Source: Pseudomonas chlororaphis (GTDB lineage Bacteria > Pseudomonadota > Gammaproteobacteria > Pseudomonadales > Pseudomonadaceae). Taken from it: 64,000 bases of DNA. Shown here one piece after another: positions 62,819 through 64,000 of the stretch; within the stretch, counting starts at the first letter, position 1; each line of letters starts with the position of its first letter. Made by a program: the position numbers and the translations under genes. The stretch is taken from the NCBI RefSeq assembly GCF_001921865.1, contig NZ_MSCT01000009.1, positions 62,001 to 126,000 of the forward strand, in the 5' to 3' direction. The notes beneath the pieces are model-generated. The model worked only from the letters and a program-made list of their open reading frames with translations. It was not told where the DNA came from and ran no database searches.

Positions 62819-63793
62819 ATGTCCAGCCAGTTCCCCCAAGCCCGTCCCCGTCGCCTGCGTCGTTCCGAGCAGATGCGCAGCCTGTTCCAGGAAACCGAGT
62901 TCAGCCTCAACGACCTGGTGCTGCCGATTTTCGTCGAGGAAGAGATCGACGATTTTGTGCCGATCAAGAGCATGCCGGGGGTGATGCGCATTCCGGAGTC
63001 GAAGCTGGCCGGGGAGATCGAGCGTTACGCCCGGGCCGGGATCAAGTCGGTGATGACCTTCGGCGTCTCCCACCACCTGGACAGCAGCGGCAGCGACACC
63101 TGGAACGACAATGGCCTGGTGTCGCGCATGTCGCGCATCGCCAAGGACGCGGTGCCGGAGATGATCGTGATGTCCGACACCTGTTTCTGCGAGTACACCG
63201 ACCACGGCCACTGCGGCGTGCTGCACGGCCATGAAGTGGACAACGACCGGACCCTGGTCAACCTCGGCAAGCAGGCGGTGGCCGCGGCCCGCGCCGGCGC
63301 CGACGTGATCGCGCCGTCGGCGGCCATGGACGGGCAGGTCCAGGCCATCCGCCGGGCCCTGGACGAAGCCGGTTTCACCCAGACCGCGATCATGGCCTAT
63401 TCCACCAAGTTCGCCTCGGCGCTCTACGGCCCGTTCCGCGAAGCGGGCGGCAGCGCCTTGAAGGGCGACCGCAAGAGCTACCAGATGAACCCGATGAACC
63501 GCCGCGAGGCGGTGCGCGAGTCGCTGCTGGACGAGCAGGAAGGCGCGGACTCGCTGATGGTCAAGCCGGCCGGCGCCTACCTGGACATCATCCGCGACAT
63601 CCGCGAGGCCTCGCGCCTGCCGGTGACGGCGTACCAGGTCAGCGGCGAGTACGCGATGATCAAGTTCGGCGCCCAGGCCGGGGCCATCGACGAGGCGCGG
63701 GTGGTGCGCGAGAGCCTGGGTTCGATCAAGCGTGCGGGTGCTGACCTGATCTTCACTTACTTTGCGATGGATTTGGCGCTCGCCGGGATCTGA
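62819..63793 (+). CDS. hemB: Porphobilinogen synthase HemB, zinc-dependent (E. coli type)
   Basis: 324 residues. Condenses two 5-aminolevulinate into porphobilinogen for haem, corrin and sirohaem. The Schiff-base lysines are Lys197 (MAYSTKFAS) and Lys249 (LMVKPAG). [14 protein letters not shown] supplies Cys122, Cys124 and Cys132, the catalytic zinc site; the sequence is much closer to the E. coli enzyme than to the Mg-dependent HemB usual in Pseudomonas (about 337 residues, Asp/Ala instead of Cys). It is therefore probably a second, zinc-type copy. ATG 62819. Followed by a REP pair. Start, length (E. coli HemB has 324) and motifs all agree. Confidence 0.95.
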   Translation: MSSQFPQARPRRLRRSEQMRSLFQETEFSLNDLVLPIFVEEEIDDFVPIKSMPGVMRIPESKLAGEIERYARAGIKSVMTFGVSHHLDSSGSDTWNDNGLVSRMSRIAKDAVPEMIVMSDTCFCEYTDHGHCGVLHGHEVDNDRTLVNLGKQAVAAARAGADVIAPSAAMDGQVQAIRRALDEAGFTQTAIMAYSTKFASALYGPFREAGGSALKGDRKSYQMNPMNRREAVRESLLDEQEGADSLMVKPAGAYLDIIRDIREASRLPVTAYQVSGEYAMIKFGAQAGAIDEARVVRESLGSIKRAGADLIFTYFAMDLALAGI

Positions 63794-63820
63794 AGCATTT
63801 TATAGCGCCTTCACCGGCCT

Positions 63821-63891
63821 CATCGCGGGCAAGCCTCGCTCCTACAGATGTCTGGTGTTTCTTCTGTAGGAGCGAGGCTTGCCCGCGATAG
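63821..63891. repeat. Inverted pair of REP elements
   Basis: ATCGCGGGCAAGCCTCGCTC and its inverted copy GAGCGAGGCTTGCCCGCGAT enclose about 30 bases between hemB and the converging minus-strand gene. This is the CCTCGC variant of the repeat. Confidence 0.9.
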
Positions 63892-63925
63892 CGTCATCCC
63901 TGACGTCACAGAATCCCTGTCGCCC

Positions 63926-64000
63926 TCACAGCGTGATCCCACGCGCCTCGAAATACCGCTCCAGCACTTTCGGGTCTGCCGAGCGCTCGGCCAGCGCCAC
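63926..64000 (-). CDS. C-terminal fragment of an unidentified protein (cut by window edge)
   Basis: Reading from the right edge on the minus strand, 24 codons give VALAERSADPKVLERYFEAR-GITL and then a TGA at 63926-63928. Composition and codon use fit a real gene end, and the REP pair lies directly downstream, as is usual. Too short to name a family. Confidence 0.45.
   Translation of the reverse strand: MALAERSADPKVLERYFEARGITL

Overview
The window is chromosomal DNA from a GC-rich gammaproteobacterium, almost certainly a fluorescent-group Pseudomonas (P. fluorescens / protegens / chlororaphis type). The grounds are Pseudomonas-like gene content (glycolate oxidase operon, CobF, AotJ/AotO-like pair, a Cys-rich metallothionein, PPK2 next to Ppx, SelD-SelU) and many copies of the Pseudomonas REP-type palindrome (core TAGGAGCGAGCTTGCTCGCG) between genes. 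I see no integrase, insertion sequence, phage gene, CRISPR array, rRNA or convincing tRNA. It reads as core chromosome with a few accessory islands.

Layout. 1-2.9 kb: a minus-strand operon of an RpiR regulator, an isochorismatase-type hydrolase, a glutamine-synthetase-like enzyme and the start of a probable N-formylglutamate amidohydrolase; the substrate is unknown. 3.1-6.3 kb: LysR regulator with a divergent DUF4865 gene, a CobC-like histidine phosphatase and cobF. 6.7-9.6 kb: a cationic amino-acid binding protein, an AotO-like metallo-hydrolase and a secreted esterase. 9.6-11.9 kb: a secreted protein of unknown function and a three-gene lipoprotein operon of unknown function. 12.1-18.7 kb: mntH, then glcDEFG with its regulator glcC divergent; two copies of CTGGTCnnACCAG in the glcD-glcC gap look like GlcC operators. 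18.8-21.8 kb: metallothionein, a small DUF6555-like protein, an AraC regulator, a XapX membrane protein and a quinone-oxidoreductase-like protein. 22-24 kb: nucleoside uptake (Tsx-like channel plus NUP protein) behind a perfect LacI/PurR-type palindrome.

24.5-35.1 kb is one gene: a giant type V autotransporter of about 3,500 residues built from tandem passenger repeats of about 86 residues and three copies of a larger module, ending in a beta-barrel. 35.2-38.6 kb: selD-selU (2-selenouridine in tRNA) and a YraQ-type permease. 38.8-44.5 kb: secreted histidine phosphatase, GST, PhzF-like isomerase, ppk2 and ppx (divergent), and an arsenate-reductase-like phosphatase. 45.1-49.2 kb: a CHASE-like/GGDEF cyclase followed by nspC and carboxynorspermidine dehydrogenase. 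49.3-50.9 kb: a LuxR solo translationally coupled to hchA.

51.2-61.0 kb is a catabolic island resembling carnitine degradation: a GlxA/CdhR-type regulator, CntA-like Rieske oxygenase, SDR, BKACE enzyme, aldehyde dehydrogenase, second SDR, 3-hydroxyacyl dehydrogenase, CntB-like reductase, CdhB-like thioesterase and a CaiX-like binding protein broken by an in-frame TAA. It combines the oxygenase route and the dehydrogenase/beta-keto-acid-cleavage route in one apparent operon. The window closes with a HIT protein, an alpha/beta hydrolase, an E. coli-type zinc-dependent hemB, and the C-terminus of an unidentified minus-strand gene.
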